Assembly (NCBI GenBank): GCA_964453995.1
Contig: CAYVQC010000028.1
Coordinates: 1-53,325 of the forward strand
Source: SKVR01 sp964453995
GTDB lineage: Bacteria; Bacteroidota; Bacteroidia; Bacteroidales; UBA7960
Length of the DNA stretch: 53,325 nt
Reading direction: 5' to 3'
Of this stretch, positions 26,738 to 35,013 are shown in pieces. The notes beneath the pieces are model-generated. The model did no database searches. It saw only the letters and a program-made list of their open reading frames with translations, and was not told where the DNA came from. Positions within the stretch are counted from its first letter, which is position 1. Each line of letters begins with the position of its first letter. The position numbers and the translations under genes are program-made.

Positions 26738-27514
26738 TCAGGCAAAAAACAGCTCAGGATAATCCACCCGGCGGCGCACCTCATCGGTGCCAAGCTTCCC
26801 GGCAAACTCTTTCTTCAAAAACCTTACAGTGGGGTATGCGTGCATCTTTTCTGAAGGATAGGGTTTAAAAAGCATCTCCAGGTCTTCTTTCCCGGCAGTG
26901 GGATTCAGGTATTCCAGCACCTTGTCATCGGGAAGGATCAACAGCATCCTTGAACCATTAGGAGCCTTTGGATTGTTGTGCAGCTTTTCGGCAAGTGCGT
27001 TGGGTGGTGAGGTAATGAGCGAAAACTCTTCAATCACTTCACCGGTTTGCCGGTCGACCCTCTCCTGCCATACACCGGCCACCCAAAACAACCCCTCAGC
27101 AGGATGCATAAAATGGGGATAAACCTGGCCCGAAAAATGGAAAAACTCGTAATATCCATCCAAAGGCACCACACACCTGTTCTTGAAGATCACATCGCGA
27201 TGAACAAAAAACACTTTTTCGCAGGTAGAGTTAATCAGTTCACGCTCGTAGGTTTTACCGGTCTTGGGATTGGTATAGTTCCACTGATAACCCCAGTTCA
27301 TATTGCGGAAATGCAGCCCCCTTTCCTCATCAGAAACCATAACCGAGAGCGGTGGCCTGGCCTTTCCAATGGCAACATAATACTCCATAAACCTCAAATC
27401 CGATTTCCCAACAAATGTTTTATAAAATAGCTGAGCAATTTCATCTTCGGGGTTTTGCTCCAGACGTCGCATCATTTCCTCTCTCACCTTCTTGGTTCCT
27501 ACCCAGTAACACAT
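26738..27514 (-). CDS. SRAP family DNA-protein crosslink protein (YedK/HMCES type)
   Basis: A 258-aa SRAP domain protein. The family forms a thiazolidine bond between Cys2 and abasic sites in single-stranded DNA and shields them. Here the protein begins MCYW, so Cys2 is free after Met removal. The active-site Glu is in NRCVVPLDGYYEF, and a conserved His is in LHNNPKAPNGSRM. The usual N-A-R-x-E motif is altered to NSTCEKV, and the usual MCGR start is MCYW, so this is a divergent Bacteroidota branch. It has its own promoter. No SOS-type operator was recognised. Confidence 0.88.
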   Translation of the reverse strand: MCYWVGTKKVREEMMRRLEQNPEDEIAQLFYKTFVGKSDLRFMEYYVAIGKARPPLSVMVSDEERGLHFRNMNWGYQWNYTNPKTGKTYERELINSTCEKVFFVHRDVIFKNRCVVPLDGYYEFFHFSGQVYPHFMHPAEGLFWVAGVWQERVDRQTGEVIEEFSLITSPPNALAEKLHNNPKAPNGSRMLLILPDDKVLEYLNPTAGKEDLEMLFKPYPSEKMHAYPTVRFLKKEFAGKLGTDEVRRRVDYPELFFA

Positions 27515-27546
27515 ATTCTCATATTTAAAAGTTACAAATCAACCGC

Positions 27547-27574
27547 CAAAAATAGTCTGGCAACAGAGATACAA
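27547..27574 (-). promoter_or_regulatory. Promoter of the SRAP gene
   Basis: On the minus strand TTG (27572-27574) is followed after 17 nt by TATTTTTG (27547-27554). Both elements and the spacing fit the Bacteroidota consensus. The start codon is 33 nt downstream. Confidence 0.6.
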
Positions 27575-27637
27575 CAGTGACTCCGTCCTAAAGTTTTTGC
27601 GGAATAAACTTTACCAAATCAATCTCCAATATCCAAT

Positions 27638-27717
27638 AAAAAGAGGCTGCCTCAAAAGCGTTTACTGGTCGTTGAGCAGTTTTACAAGCTCACTGTACCG
27701 GCTTTCAAGACAGCCTC
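27638..27717 (-). terminator. Long stem-loop with U tract after the metal-cluster TonB receptor
   Basis: Arms 27643-27659 and 27701-27717 form a 17-bp stem. As minus-strand RNA all 17 positions pair, three of them as G-U. As plus-strand RNA the same three positions are C-A mismatches. A smaller stem TGAGC/GCTCA (27673-27677, 27688-27692) sits in the loop. Five U follow (27638-27642). The structure starts 63 nt after the receptor stop, consistent with a terminator or structured 3' end. The arm sequence GAGGCTG..T..AAAGC also resembles ends of some Bacteroidota insertion sequences, but no transposase or target duplication is present. Confidence 0.65.
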
Positions 27718-27780
27718 ACATCAATTTGCAAGTTACTGGTTGCTCCCGGATTTGCTGTTATACAACCGGGATTGGGATTC

Positions 27781-30039
27781 TTAGTTTATGGTATACCTTA
27801 AGCCAAGATAAAACATTCTTCCCATAATGGGGCCCCAAATCATTGAGGCATCGAAATGCTCGCCATAGGGATTGTCCCAGGCGATAATGGGATTGTGTTG
27901 CTTGAAATTGGTAAGATTTTCCCCGCCCACATAAAGGTCGAAATTATTCCATCGGCGAGTGATCTGTGCGTGGATGATGGTGTAGGCCGGTGATTCAGAG
28001 GGCATTTGAAACTCTTCGGGCAACATCTCCGTGTTGGGGATACGACTCTTTCCATTGAATTGGGCAGTAAGGTCCACCTGCCAGTTGTCGTTGCGGCTGG
28101 CCCATGAACCCGAAAGCATCCCTTTGTATTGATTTACGAAAGGCTTTCGAACCAATTCTTTTCCGATGGTCGTTTTCACATCGGTTAAACGGTAAGCAGC
28201 AGTGATCTCAAAAAACCTGATGGGTTCAAATTTAAATTCTACCTGCGAATTGTTAGCATAGGACTTTCCATCGAGGTTGTAAAACCTTGCCACACCGTAT
28301 TCAGAATCCACATCCACGATCAGCTGGTTTACAAAATCTGTTCTGTAAAATTCTACAACAAAAGAAGCCTCATTTCCAAAAAGCCTGAAATTCTGAGTGA
28401 GGCTACCTCCATAATTCCATGCTTCTTCCGCCCTGATCTCTTCTTCAAAGCGAAAGGTTCTGTTGCTGGTAAGCAGCCCTATATTTTCTGCGATCATGTT
28501 GGGAACCCTGTAACCTTTACCGGCAGAGGCCCGCAAAGTGGTGCCGGGAGAGAAGTTGGTTCTGATGTGCAATCGTGGCGTGAGGAAGGTACCATGAATA
28601 TTGTGAAAATCGGCACGCATACCCAAAATCCCCACAAACCGCTCGTGATGATGAAAGGTATACTGACCAAATATACCGGGTACAGATTCAAAACGGTCAA
28701 ACACTTCCTCCTGGTTTTGCATTACAAGGGATTCCCTATAATCATCCATGCTATAGCTAAACCCGGCATTGATCTTATGATCAGGATCATTGTTGATGGA
28801 GTTTTCATAGATCACATTGAGATAAAGGGTATTCTGACGGCCAAGATATTCATTGAATCCGTATTGTGAATTGTGGTTGTGGTGAATAAAGCTCAGCTGC
28901 GTGCCAATGCTTCCGTCGGGTTGGCCTGGCAGAAAGAACCCGGTACGGGCAAACGCTTCATATCTGTCGGTAAGTACCCTGAATCCATAATAATCGGGAG
29001 AACCCAGTACTTCGCCATTTTCGAAAAATGCCAGTTGTCCGCCGCGGCGGTTTTCCTGCAATACGCGAAAACCAAACTGGGATTCCATTACACCATGGCG
29101 ATCATAGCGGTAACGGTTCACCACATTGTATTTCCGCATCAGCGGATGATCTACAAAATTATCTCCCGTATGATCAAATGTGTTTTCCAGGATCTCTCCA
29201 TGGGCCAAAACCATGGTTGACCAGTTTTCGTTGAGCTTAACAGCAGCATTGAGGCTGCTTTCCACACGCCCAAAATCATTGGCATAGAAGTTATAATACA
29301 ACAAATCGGAACTTTCGGGTTTTTTCAATTCCACGTTGATCTGGCCGGTAATAGATTCATAACCGTTAACTACACTACCTGCACCTTTTGAAACGTGAAT
29401 GGATTCCATCCAGGGTCCGGGGGTAAATCCCAGGCCGTAAGGTTGGCCAAGACCCCGTACGGTGGGTGTATTTTCTGTAAGGATCTGGCTGTATATCCCG
29501 GCCAGCCCCAAGAGCTGTATCTGTTGTGCTCCTGATACTGCATCTGTAAAAGACACATCTACAGAGGCATTGGTTTCGAAAGCTTCAGACAGATTGCAAC
29601 AAGCGGCACGCTGCAGCTCAGTTTCAGTAACAACGTTGGTAAGAATAGGCTCTAGGTCCGACACATGGCTTCCTGAGCGTCTTCCCCGCACCACTACTTC
29701 TCCCAGATCCTGTGCGGCTTCCAGGACTATTTCAACACTTTTCTGCCCTTCTTCGACCAACAAAGTATCAGTACGGTAACCCATGAAGCTGATCACAAGT
29801 TTATGAGGTAATTCGATGCTCTCAACATGGAGCTCAAAGTTACCCTCAGGATCGGTAGCAGTACCTTTTGTGGTGCCATACCAATATACATTGGCCCCGG
29901 CAAGGGGGACTTTATGAAAATGGTCTTCGTGGGGTTCATTACCAAAAACACGCCCTTTGAGCACATGATCATGCGCCTGAACGGAAAATACCTGGCCGAT
30001 AAAGATTATGGCAACAATTAAAAAATTATGGATTTTCAT
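27781..30039 (-). CDS. His-rich TonB-dependent receptor of a metal cluster
   Basis: A 752-aa outer-membrane receptor from ATG at 30039. A signal peptide precedes a His-rich stretch (HDHVL..EPHEDHFHK), a carboxypeptidase-D-like domain (about 25-105), a plug with the Cys pair RAACCNLSE, and a 22-strand-type barrel to the C-terminus. The adjacent genes encode HMA metallochaperone-like and HYC_CC_PP proteins, so copper or another soft metal is the likely cargo. It could import the metal or a metal complex, or act in export surveillance. The frame extends 8 codons further to a TTG, but the ATG is preferred because the signal peptide starts there. A -7 box and a perfect palindrome lie in the 215 nt upstream. 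Confidence 0.88.
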   Translation of the reverse strand: MKIHNFLIVAIIFIGQVFSVQAHDHVLKGRVFGNEPHEDHFHKVPLAGANVYWYGTTKGTATDPEGNFELHVESIELPHKLVISFMGYRTDTLLVEEGQKSVEIVLEAAQDLGEVVVRGRRSGSHVSDLEPILTNVVTETELQRAACCNLSEAFETNASVDVSFTDAVSGAQQIQLLGLAGIYSQILTENTPTVRGLGQPYGLGFTPGPWMESIHVSKGAGSVVNGYESITGQINVELKKPESSDLLYYNFYANDFGRVESSLNAAVKLNENWSTMVLAHGEILENTFDHTGDNFVDHPLMRKYNVVNRYRYDRHGVMESQFGFRVLQENRRGGQLAFFENGEVLGSPDYYGFRVLTDRYEAFARTGFFLPGQPDGSIGTQLSFIHHNHNSQYGFNEYLGRQNTLYLNVIYENSINNDPDHKINAGFSYSMDDYRESLVMQNQEEVFDRFESVPGIFGQYTFHHHERFVGILGMRADFHNIHGTFLTPRLHIRTNFSPGTTLRASAGKGYRVPNMIAENIGLLTSNRTFRFEEEIRAEEAWNYGGSLTQNFRLFGNEASFVVEFYRTDFVNQLIVDVDSEYGVARFYNLDGKSYANNSQVEFKFEPIRFFEITAAYRLTDVKTTIGKELVRKPFVNQYKGMLSGSWASRNDNWQVDLTAQFNGKSRIPNTEMLPEEFQMPSESPAYTIIHAQITRRWNNFDLYVGGENLTNFKQHNPIIAWDNPYGEHFDASMIWGPIMGRMFYLGLRYTIN

Positions 30040-30076
30040 AGTTATTTCTTTCTGATTCAACAATTAAGATGAATGA

Positions 30077-30088
30077 CCTGTATACAGG
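30077..30088. promoter_or_regulatory. Perfect 12-bp palindrome upstream of the TonB receptor
   Basis: CCTGTATACAGG is a perfect dyad, 38 nt before the receptor start codon and downstream of the candidate -7 box. It could be a repressor operator. No regulator gene is in the cluster. Confidence 0.35.
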
Positions 30089-30215
30089 CTCTTGACGGAA
30101 AGTGCTGTGAGATGTAAAACAGGATTGTAAACCCCTTACAGCTATCCATCGTCCAGGCCCGGCACTGGAATATCGCGTTCATAGAGTGAAAGCAGCATGC
30201 TTTGATTTTTTCAGT

Positions 30216-30223
30216 CAAAGCTA
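30216..30223 (-). promoter_or_regulatory. -7 box candidate for the metal-cluster TonB receptor
   Basis: The minus strand reads TAGCTTTG (TAnnTTTG). It overlaps one arm of a small hairpin (GCTTTGA/TCAAAGC), so the early transcript would be structured or the dyad may bind a regulator. Confidence 0.35.
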
Positions 30224-30254
30224 TACCAGTATCCTGGGGCCATAATGAAAGAAA

Positions 30255-30734
30255 CTATCCGATTTTGATCTGGCGGGTAAAAAGCACGAAGGCTTTCCCT
30301 ACATAGGAAGGTGGTGGGGGAATATAATTTACAAAGGCTGGCTCGTCGGTTGTTTCCACAGTTTGCTGAAGCAGATTGATTGGGGAAAGCTCCAATTGCA
30401 GGGCAACGGGCTCGACTTTTACCTGATTGCGTTCTTTGTTTAATTCGTAATCGTTCTTAAGATATACGATCTCATCCTCGCAACAATTATCACACTGCTC
30501 TTCGGAGGTTTGTGAAGCACAACAGGATGCTGTTCCTTCTGCCGGCAACTCACAACTGGCATCAGAAGCAGATCCATTACTGTGTGTGCAGCAATCAGCA
30601 TTCTGGACAAAAAGATTAACATCGGTTGTTTCGCATGCCACACAATGATGCAAAAGCAATCTTATTCCTGCAAAGGATAACAGGAATGTAGTTGCCAGCA
30701 ACAATGACAGTATGGTAGTAGTGATCTTTTTCAT
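30255..30734 (-). CDS. HYC_CC_PP family protein, Cys-rich exported
   Basis: A 159-aa protein from ATG at 30734, with a hydrophobic N-terminal signal. The pattern matches the HYC_CC_PP family of Bacteroidota: LLLHHCVAC near the N-terminus, many Cys including NCCEDEIVYLKND in the middle, and YIPPPPSYVGK near the C-terminus. About twelve Cys and the HHC motif suggest metal binding in the periplasm. The function of the family is not established to my knowledge. The gene lies between an HMA protein and a TonB receptor and has its own promoter. Family assignment is from memory of the motif order. Confidence 0.75.
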   Translation of the reverse strand: MKKITTTILSLLLATTFLLSFAGIRLLLHHCVACETTDVNLFVQNADCCTHSNGSASDASCELPAEGTASCCASQTSEEQCDNCCEDEIVYLKNDYELNKERNQVKVEPVALQLELSPINLLQQTVETTDEPAFVNYIPPPPSYVGKAFVLFTRQIKIG

Positions 30735-30797
30735 GCGTTTTTGCCCGATTGACCGGGAGACAATTATTCTTTTATTCAACAATTAGAAAACCGATTG

Positions 30798-30830
30798 CAA
30801 AATTACAAAAAAATAAGACTGGGTTACAAA
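30798..30830 (-). promoter_or_regulatory. Internal promoter of the metal cluster
   Basis: On the minus strand TTTG (30827-30830), inside the end of the small HMA gene, is followed after 21 nt by TAATTTTG (30798-30805). Both elements and spacing fit the Bacteroidota consensus. The HYC_CC_PP start codon lies 64 nt downstream. Confidence 0.6.
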
Positions 30831-31036
30831 TTGCTCAGTTTGTAGTTACCATAGTCTTCAAGAATATTGTTGAGCTGCGCCAGCTCAGGCATTGGGTCGG
30901 CAGTGAGCGTTACAGTGTCATCATTCCGGGATACTTCAACTTTTTGTACTCCCTGCTGACCTTCCAGAGCATTCTTCACTTTGGCCACACAATGATGGCA
31001 GGTTACGCCTTCTATATGAAATACTTGTTTTACCAT
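30824..31036 (-). CDS. Small heavy-metal-associated (HMA) protein, CopZ-like
   Basis: A 70-aa single HMA domain with the metal-binding CxxC as GVTCHHC at about residues 10-16. No signal peptide is present, so it is probably a cytoplasmic copper-type metallochaperone. The His pair inside the motif (CHHC) is unusual among copper chaperones and could alter metal preference. It lies 12 nt downstream of the exported HMA gene, clearly in one operon with it. No P-type ATPase is in the window. Confidence 0.85.
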   Translation of the reverse strand: MVKQVFHIEGVTCHHCVAKVKNALEGQQGVQKVEVSRNDDTVTLTADPMPELAQLNNILEDYGNYKLSNL

Positions 31037-31048
31037 TTTTCCAGGTGC

Positions 31049-31444
31049 TTATTCTTCGTTCCAAACCTTATTTTTCTTCAACAGTTCCGGATCGCGCTCA
31101 TAAATACAGCAGTGGTGCAGATTAGCGTGCGTTTCGTCATCAGCAAGGAAATTTTCTGTGTCATGGCCGGCCTTGGCAACAGCCCGTTCAATGGTTGCAA
31201 GATCAGTACGGTCAGAACGGTATGTAAGGGTAAGTTTTTGTGCTTCCTGGTCCCATGTGGCCCTGCGAACACCTTTCACACTGTAGGCTGCTCGTTCAAT
31301 ACGATCCTTACACATACCGCAGTTTCCAAGGACAGTAATTACAGTTTCTTCGATTTTTTTGCCTTGTGTGGCTGCCTCTCCGGTACCGGTAAAAAGGAAC
31401 AAAAAGCTTAACAAAGCAAGAGTTAATCCAAATTTCATAGTCAT
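31049..31444 (-). CDS. Exported HMA-domain protein with HHCC tail
   Basis: A 131-aa protein with signal peptide (MTMKFGLTLALLSFLFLF). The HMA domain carries GNCGMCKDRIE as its metal site, and after it the tail has NLHHCCIYERDP, a possible second metal site. The protein is probably periplasmic. An in-frame TTG start at 31486 is rejected because it lies within a TATATTTG promoter box; ATG at 31444 or 31438 is likely. It is the first gene of the metal cluster, so two HMA proteins, one exported and one cytoplasmic, are made together. Confidence 0.82.
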   Translation of the reverse strand: MTMKFGLTLALLSFLFLFTGTGEAATQGKKIEETVITVLGNCGMCKDRIERAAYSVKGVRRATWDQEAQKLTLTYRSDRTDLATIERAVAKAGHDTENFLADDETHANLHHCCIYERDPELLKKNKVWNEE

Positions 31445-31483
31445 TTTAATTTTTACGTTTTTAAGTTGTTTAAGATTAATATG

Positions 31484-31491
31484 CAAATATA
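31484..31491 (-). promoter_or_regulatory. -7 box for the metal-cluster operon
   Basis: The minus strand reads TATATTTG, an exact TAnnTTTG match, 40 nt before the ATG at 31444. A TTTG at 25 nt upstream spacing is rather far for a -33 element. Confidence 0.45.
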
Positions 31492-31732
31492 AAGATACAT
31501 AAATTCAACGACCTGTCAAAGTCGTGCGCAGTGCAGAAAATTCTTTTCCCGTTTTTTATGGATATATCAAACATACAACTGCATTTAACCTGAATTAACT
31601 ACAAGAGGAGAAACAATCGACAACACAACTTGTTTAGATCGCATAAACAGCGTCGATATCATTTAGGAAATCAACCTAATCCTGTCGAATATTTGCAGCA
31701 ATACCATTGTTACAACAAAAAAGCCTAATTCT

Positions 31733-34081
31733 GTGATCAAAATCCTCTCCACAATACTTCTGCTGCTCACCATTACAACAGCAGCAGGGCAGAACCGCTA
31801 CACTGTAAGCGGCACTGTAAGCGACGGCTCCACCGGTGAGTTGTTGACAGGAGTTAATGTTTATATACCTGATCTTCGCAAGGGTGATGTAACTGACATG
31901 GAGGGTGCTTTCCGGCTGGAACTTGAAGCCGGTGAATACCAGGTTGTGTTTTCCTTTATCGGGTACCAGAAACTGGAAAAAACCATAAAAGTCAGAGGGA
32001 ATTTGCGGCTCGACATCGAGTTGGGGAATGGCGGTATCAGCCTGTCAGAAGTTGTGGTTTCCGGGGAACGCACCAACCGTAATGTAGAGCAGGCGCAAAT
32101 GAGTACCGTAACACTCGACATAGAAACCATACGCAACATTCCTGCTTTTCTCGGGGAGGTGGATGTTTTGCGCACCATACAATTGTTGCCCGGTGTACAA
32201 TCGGCGGGTGATGGCAACACCGGCTTTTTCGTCAGAGGGGGAAATGCCGATCAAAACCTTGTGCTGCTCGATGATGCAGTGGTATTTAATGCCTCTCACC
32301 TGTTCAACTTTTTTTCAGTTTTCAATTCCGACGCTTTGAAAGACATACAGCTTTACAAAGGAGGCATCGATCCCTCTTACGGTGGAAGGCTATCTTCGGT
32401 TCTGGATGTAAACATGAAGGAAGGAGACATGAACCAATACAACATCAAAGGGGGAATAGGTCTGATCTCCAGCAGGCTCACCATCGATGGCCCAATTCAA
32501 TATGGCAGGAGCGCCTTCATGGTGTCAGGAAGAAGAACCTATGCTGATTTGTTCCTGAAACTATCGCCCGATGAAAGCCAAAGAAATACCCAGCTGTTCT
32601 TTTATGATATCAATGCAAAAATGAATTATGTGATTGATGATAAGAACCGGTTGTTTTTTTCGGGCTATTACGGAAAAGACGTAACCCTCTTCAGTGATCT
32701 TTTTGGTTTTGACTGGGGCAATACCACAAGCAGCTTGCGCTGGAACCATATCTTCAACGATCGCTTCTTTTCCGATGTTTCATTGCACTACAGCAATTAC
32801 CAGTTCAATATCAGTGGCGATATAGGACCAGCGAGTTTCCGCTGGAATTCGATGCTTCACAACTTAAACCTGAAAGTGAACTTTAACCTGATGGCCGGGG
32901 AGAACAATCTCTTCACTTTTGGGGCACAGACCATCTACCACAACCTGGATCCCGGCACCATTGCAGCTGAAATTGAAGGAGCTGCTGTAGCCAACGTCCG
33001 CCTTTCAGCAGATAATGCCCTGGAACATGGTATCTTTTTCAACAATGAACAAAGTTTATTTGACGACAGGCTGCTGCTGGTTTATGGGATAAGAGGATCC
33101 GTTTTCCAGATTGTGGGGCCGGGGAAACAATATGCATTTGACCGCAGTGATCCCCTGCGGTGGGAAGTTGCCGATACAATTGCTTTGGAAGATGGTAGCT
33201 TTTATAATACTTTTTTTTCGCTGGAGCCTCGTTTGAGCTTTCGCTATAAGATTGATGAAAGACAATCCATCAAGGGAAGCTATAACCGCATGACGCAATA
33301 CATACAACAGGCCCAGAGTGCCCAGTCGGTAGCACCCTACGATGTGTGGTATGCTGTATCCAACAATATTCCTCCACAGCAGGCCGACCAGGTAGCTTTG
33401 GGCTACTTTCGCAATCTCCGTTCTGATCTTATTGAAACGTCAATAGAGATTTATTATAAAGATTTAAAGAATATCTCTGAGGTAATAGACAATGGTGACA
33501 TTCTTGGCAATGAATTGCTGGAATCACAACTACGGGTTGGCTCAGGCTGGGCTTACGGCGCAGAATTCCTGGTAAAAAAAGAAACAGGAAAACTTACAGG
33601 GTTTGCCGGCTATACATGGTCTGTTGCCAAACGAAAAATTGAGGAGATAAACGATGGCAATCCTTACTTTGCTCCCAATGATCGCCGTCACGATCTGAGC
33701 CTTAGTGCGGGGTATGCGATCAACGGCAAGTGGAACATTGGGGCAAATTTCATCTATGCCACCGGCACTGCCTTTACCCTGCCCATTGGCAAATTGCATT
33801 ACCAGGGGGCCTTTGCTCCCATATATTCCGAGCGCAACTCCAGTCGTCTGCCAGACTATCACAGGCTCGATCTTTCAGTAACTTTTACGCCCAACATAAG
33901 GGATCGTGATCGAAGAAGATTTGAAAGCAGCTGGAATTTTTCCCTTTTTAATGTATACGGAAGAGTAAACCCCATTTCCATATCTTTTGCTGAAAAGGAA
34001 GATAACCCCGGCATTCCCAATTCTTCATTTTTCTTTATTCCCGGCCCTATCCCGGCTATTACATGGAACTTTAATTTTTAG
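31733..34081 (+). CDS. TonB-dependent receptor with carboxypeptidase-D-like domain
   Basis: A 782-aa outer-membrane protein starting at GTG 31733; the start is fixed by the signal peptide (IKILSTILLLLTITTAAGQ). A carboxypeptidase-D-like domain (about 23-105, GTVSDGSTGELLTGVNVYI) is followed by the plug (about 125-235, GVQSAGDGNTGFFVRGGNADQ in part) and a barrel to the final TWNFNF with a terminal Phe, the usual outer-membrane insertion signal. It is followed after 3 nt by a DUF4249 lipoprotein gene, a pairing often seen in Bacteroidota. The substrate is unknown. A TGTTTA/TAAACA dyad lies at 31631-31649 upstream. Confidence 0.92.
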   Translation: MIKILSTILLLLTITTAAGQNRYTVSGTVSDGSTGELLTGVNVYIPDLRKGDVTDMEGAFRLELEAGEYQVVFSFIGYQKLEKTIKVRGNLRLDIELGNGGISLSEVVVSGERTNRNVEQAQMSTVTLDIETIRNIPAFLGEVDVLRTIQLLPGVQSAGDGNTGFFVRGGNADQNLVLLDDAVVFNASHLFNFFSVFNSDALKDIQLYKGGIDPSYGGRLSSVLDVNMKEGDMNQYNIKGGIGLISSRLTIDGPIQYGRSAFMVSGRRTYADLFLKLSPDESQRNTQLFFYDINAKMNYVIDDKNRLFFSGYYGKDVTLFSDLFGFDWGNTTSSLRWNHIFNDRFFSDVSLHYSNYQFNISGDIGPASFRWNSMLHNLNLKVNFNLMAGENNLFTFGAQTIYHNLDPGTIAAEIEGAAVANVRLSADNALEHGIFFNNEQSLFDDRLLLVYGIRGSVFQIVGPGKQYAFDRSDPLRWEVADTIALEDGSFYNTFFSLEPRLSFRYKIDERQSIKGSYNRMTQYIQQAQSAQSVAPYDVWYAVSNNIPPQQADQVALGYFRNLRSDLIETSIEIYYKDLKNISEVIDNGDILGNELLESQLRVGSGWAYGAEFLVKKETGKLTGFAGYTWSVAKRKIEEINDGNPYFAPNDRRHDLSLSAGYAINGKWNIGANFIYATGTAFTLPIGKLHYQGAFAPIYSERNSSRLPDYHRLDLSVTFTPNIRDRDRRRFESSWNFSLFNVYGRVNPISISFAEKEDNPGIPNSSFFFIPGPIPAITWNFNF

Positions 34082-34084
34082 ATC

Positions 34085-34954
34085 ATGAATACTACCCGAT
34101 TGTCAATACGATTCTTTATCCTTATGCCGCTATTGTTGTTTTTGCCGGCCTGTGAGAAAGATGTAATTCTCGACCTGGCCGATGTGGAGGGAAATTTTAT
34201 TGTCGTGGATGCAAATATTACTGATGGTGGAGGAAAACAATGGGTAAGGTTGTCCCGCTCGAGCTCATATTACGACATCAGTGAGGGAGAACCCGTCAGT
34301 GGCGCTTCTGTGCTTATAGAAGGAAATGGATCGAGTTTCCTCTTTAATGAGTCAGAAGAAGACAGCCTGAAGGGATTTTACTACAATGACCAGATCACCT
34401 ATTTTCTTGAGGAGGGAGAATATACACTAACCATCGGAGAAAATGACCAAACCTACACAGGCCAGAGTGAATTTAAACCGGTGCCGCAGCTCGACTCCAT
34501 AAGCCTCAGGATCAATGCCTTTTCCGAACTGGGATTTCTTCCGGATACCCTTTATGATGTGCTGGCCCATTTTGAAGATCTGGCCACTGATGACAACTAT
34601 TACCTGTTCAACATGTTTCGTAATGATACGATCATAACACCCAGGCCGGCAGATAAAGGCCTGGTATCCGACATCAATCTTACTGAATACGTGTCATTGG
34701 CAGTGCTAAACCTCAACAAAAGCGAACTGCGGCATCGCGATCAGGTAAGGCTTGAGATAAGAAGTATCTCACGCGAAAATTTCGACTTCTATGCCATTTT
34801 CTTTTCCCAGACAGACCTGTCGGGAAACCCTTTTGCAGGGGCCCCACCTGCCAATATCCCCACCAATATGAGCGAGGGAGCCAAAGGGTTTTTCCAGGTA
34901 TCGGCCATTGACAGCAAAACACTTTTATATACTGAACCTGGCCAAACGGATTAA
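34085..34954 (+). CDS. DUF4249 lipoprotein, partner of the TonB receptor
   Basis: A 289-aa protein with a lipoprotein signal (LLLFLPAC, Cys near residue 22), then an Ig-like beta-rich N-terminal part (NFIVVDANITDGGG, GEPVSGASVLIEG) and a C-terminal segment typical of DUF4249. Such proteins are thought to sit on the outer membrane beside a TonB receptor, comparable to SusD-type partners, but their ligand is unknown. The start lies 3 nt after the receptor stop, implying translational coupling. Its end (GQTD) is somewhat short for the family, though no frameshift is evident. Confidence 0.82.
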   Translation: MNTTRLSIRFFILMPLLLFLPACEKDVILDLADVEGNFIVVDANITDGGGKQWVRLSRSSSYYDISEGEPVSGASVLIEGNGSSFLFNESEEDSLKGFYYNDQITYFLEEGEYTLTIGENDQTYTGQSEFKPVPQLDSISLRINAFSELGFLPDTLYDVLAHFEDLATDDNYYLFNMFRNDTIITPRPADKGLVSDINLTEYVSLAVLNLNKSELRHRDQVRLEIRSISRENFDFYAIFFSQTDLSGNPFAGAPPANIPTNMSEGAKGFFQVSAIDSKTLLYTEPGQTD

Positions 34955-34989
34955 TCATTTCCCGGGAAGGAGAACAAACATAAATCCCT

Positions 34990-34997
34990 TACTTTTG
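34990..34997 (+). promoter_or_regulatory. -7 box candidate for the iron alcohol dehydrogenase
   Basis: TACTTTTG matches TAnnTTTG, 16 nt before the ATG at 35014. No -33 TTG was seen. Confidence 0.4.
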
Positions 34998-35013
34998 TAA
35001 AAAAGATACTACT

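Noticed and set aside
27643..27717. Intact insertion sequence or MITE
   Set aside because: The ends resemble insertion-sequence termini, but there is no transposase, no target duplication (AAAA on one side, ACAT on the other), and the G-U pattern fits an RNA structure better.
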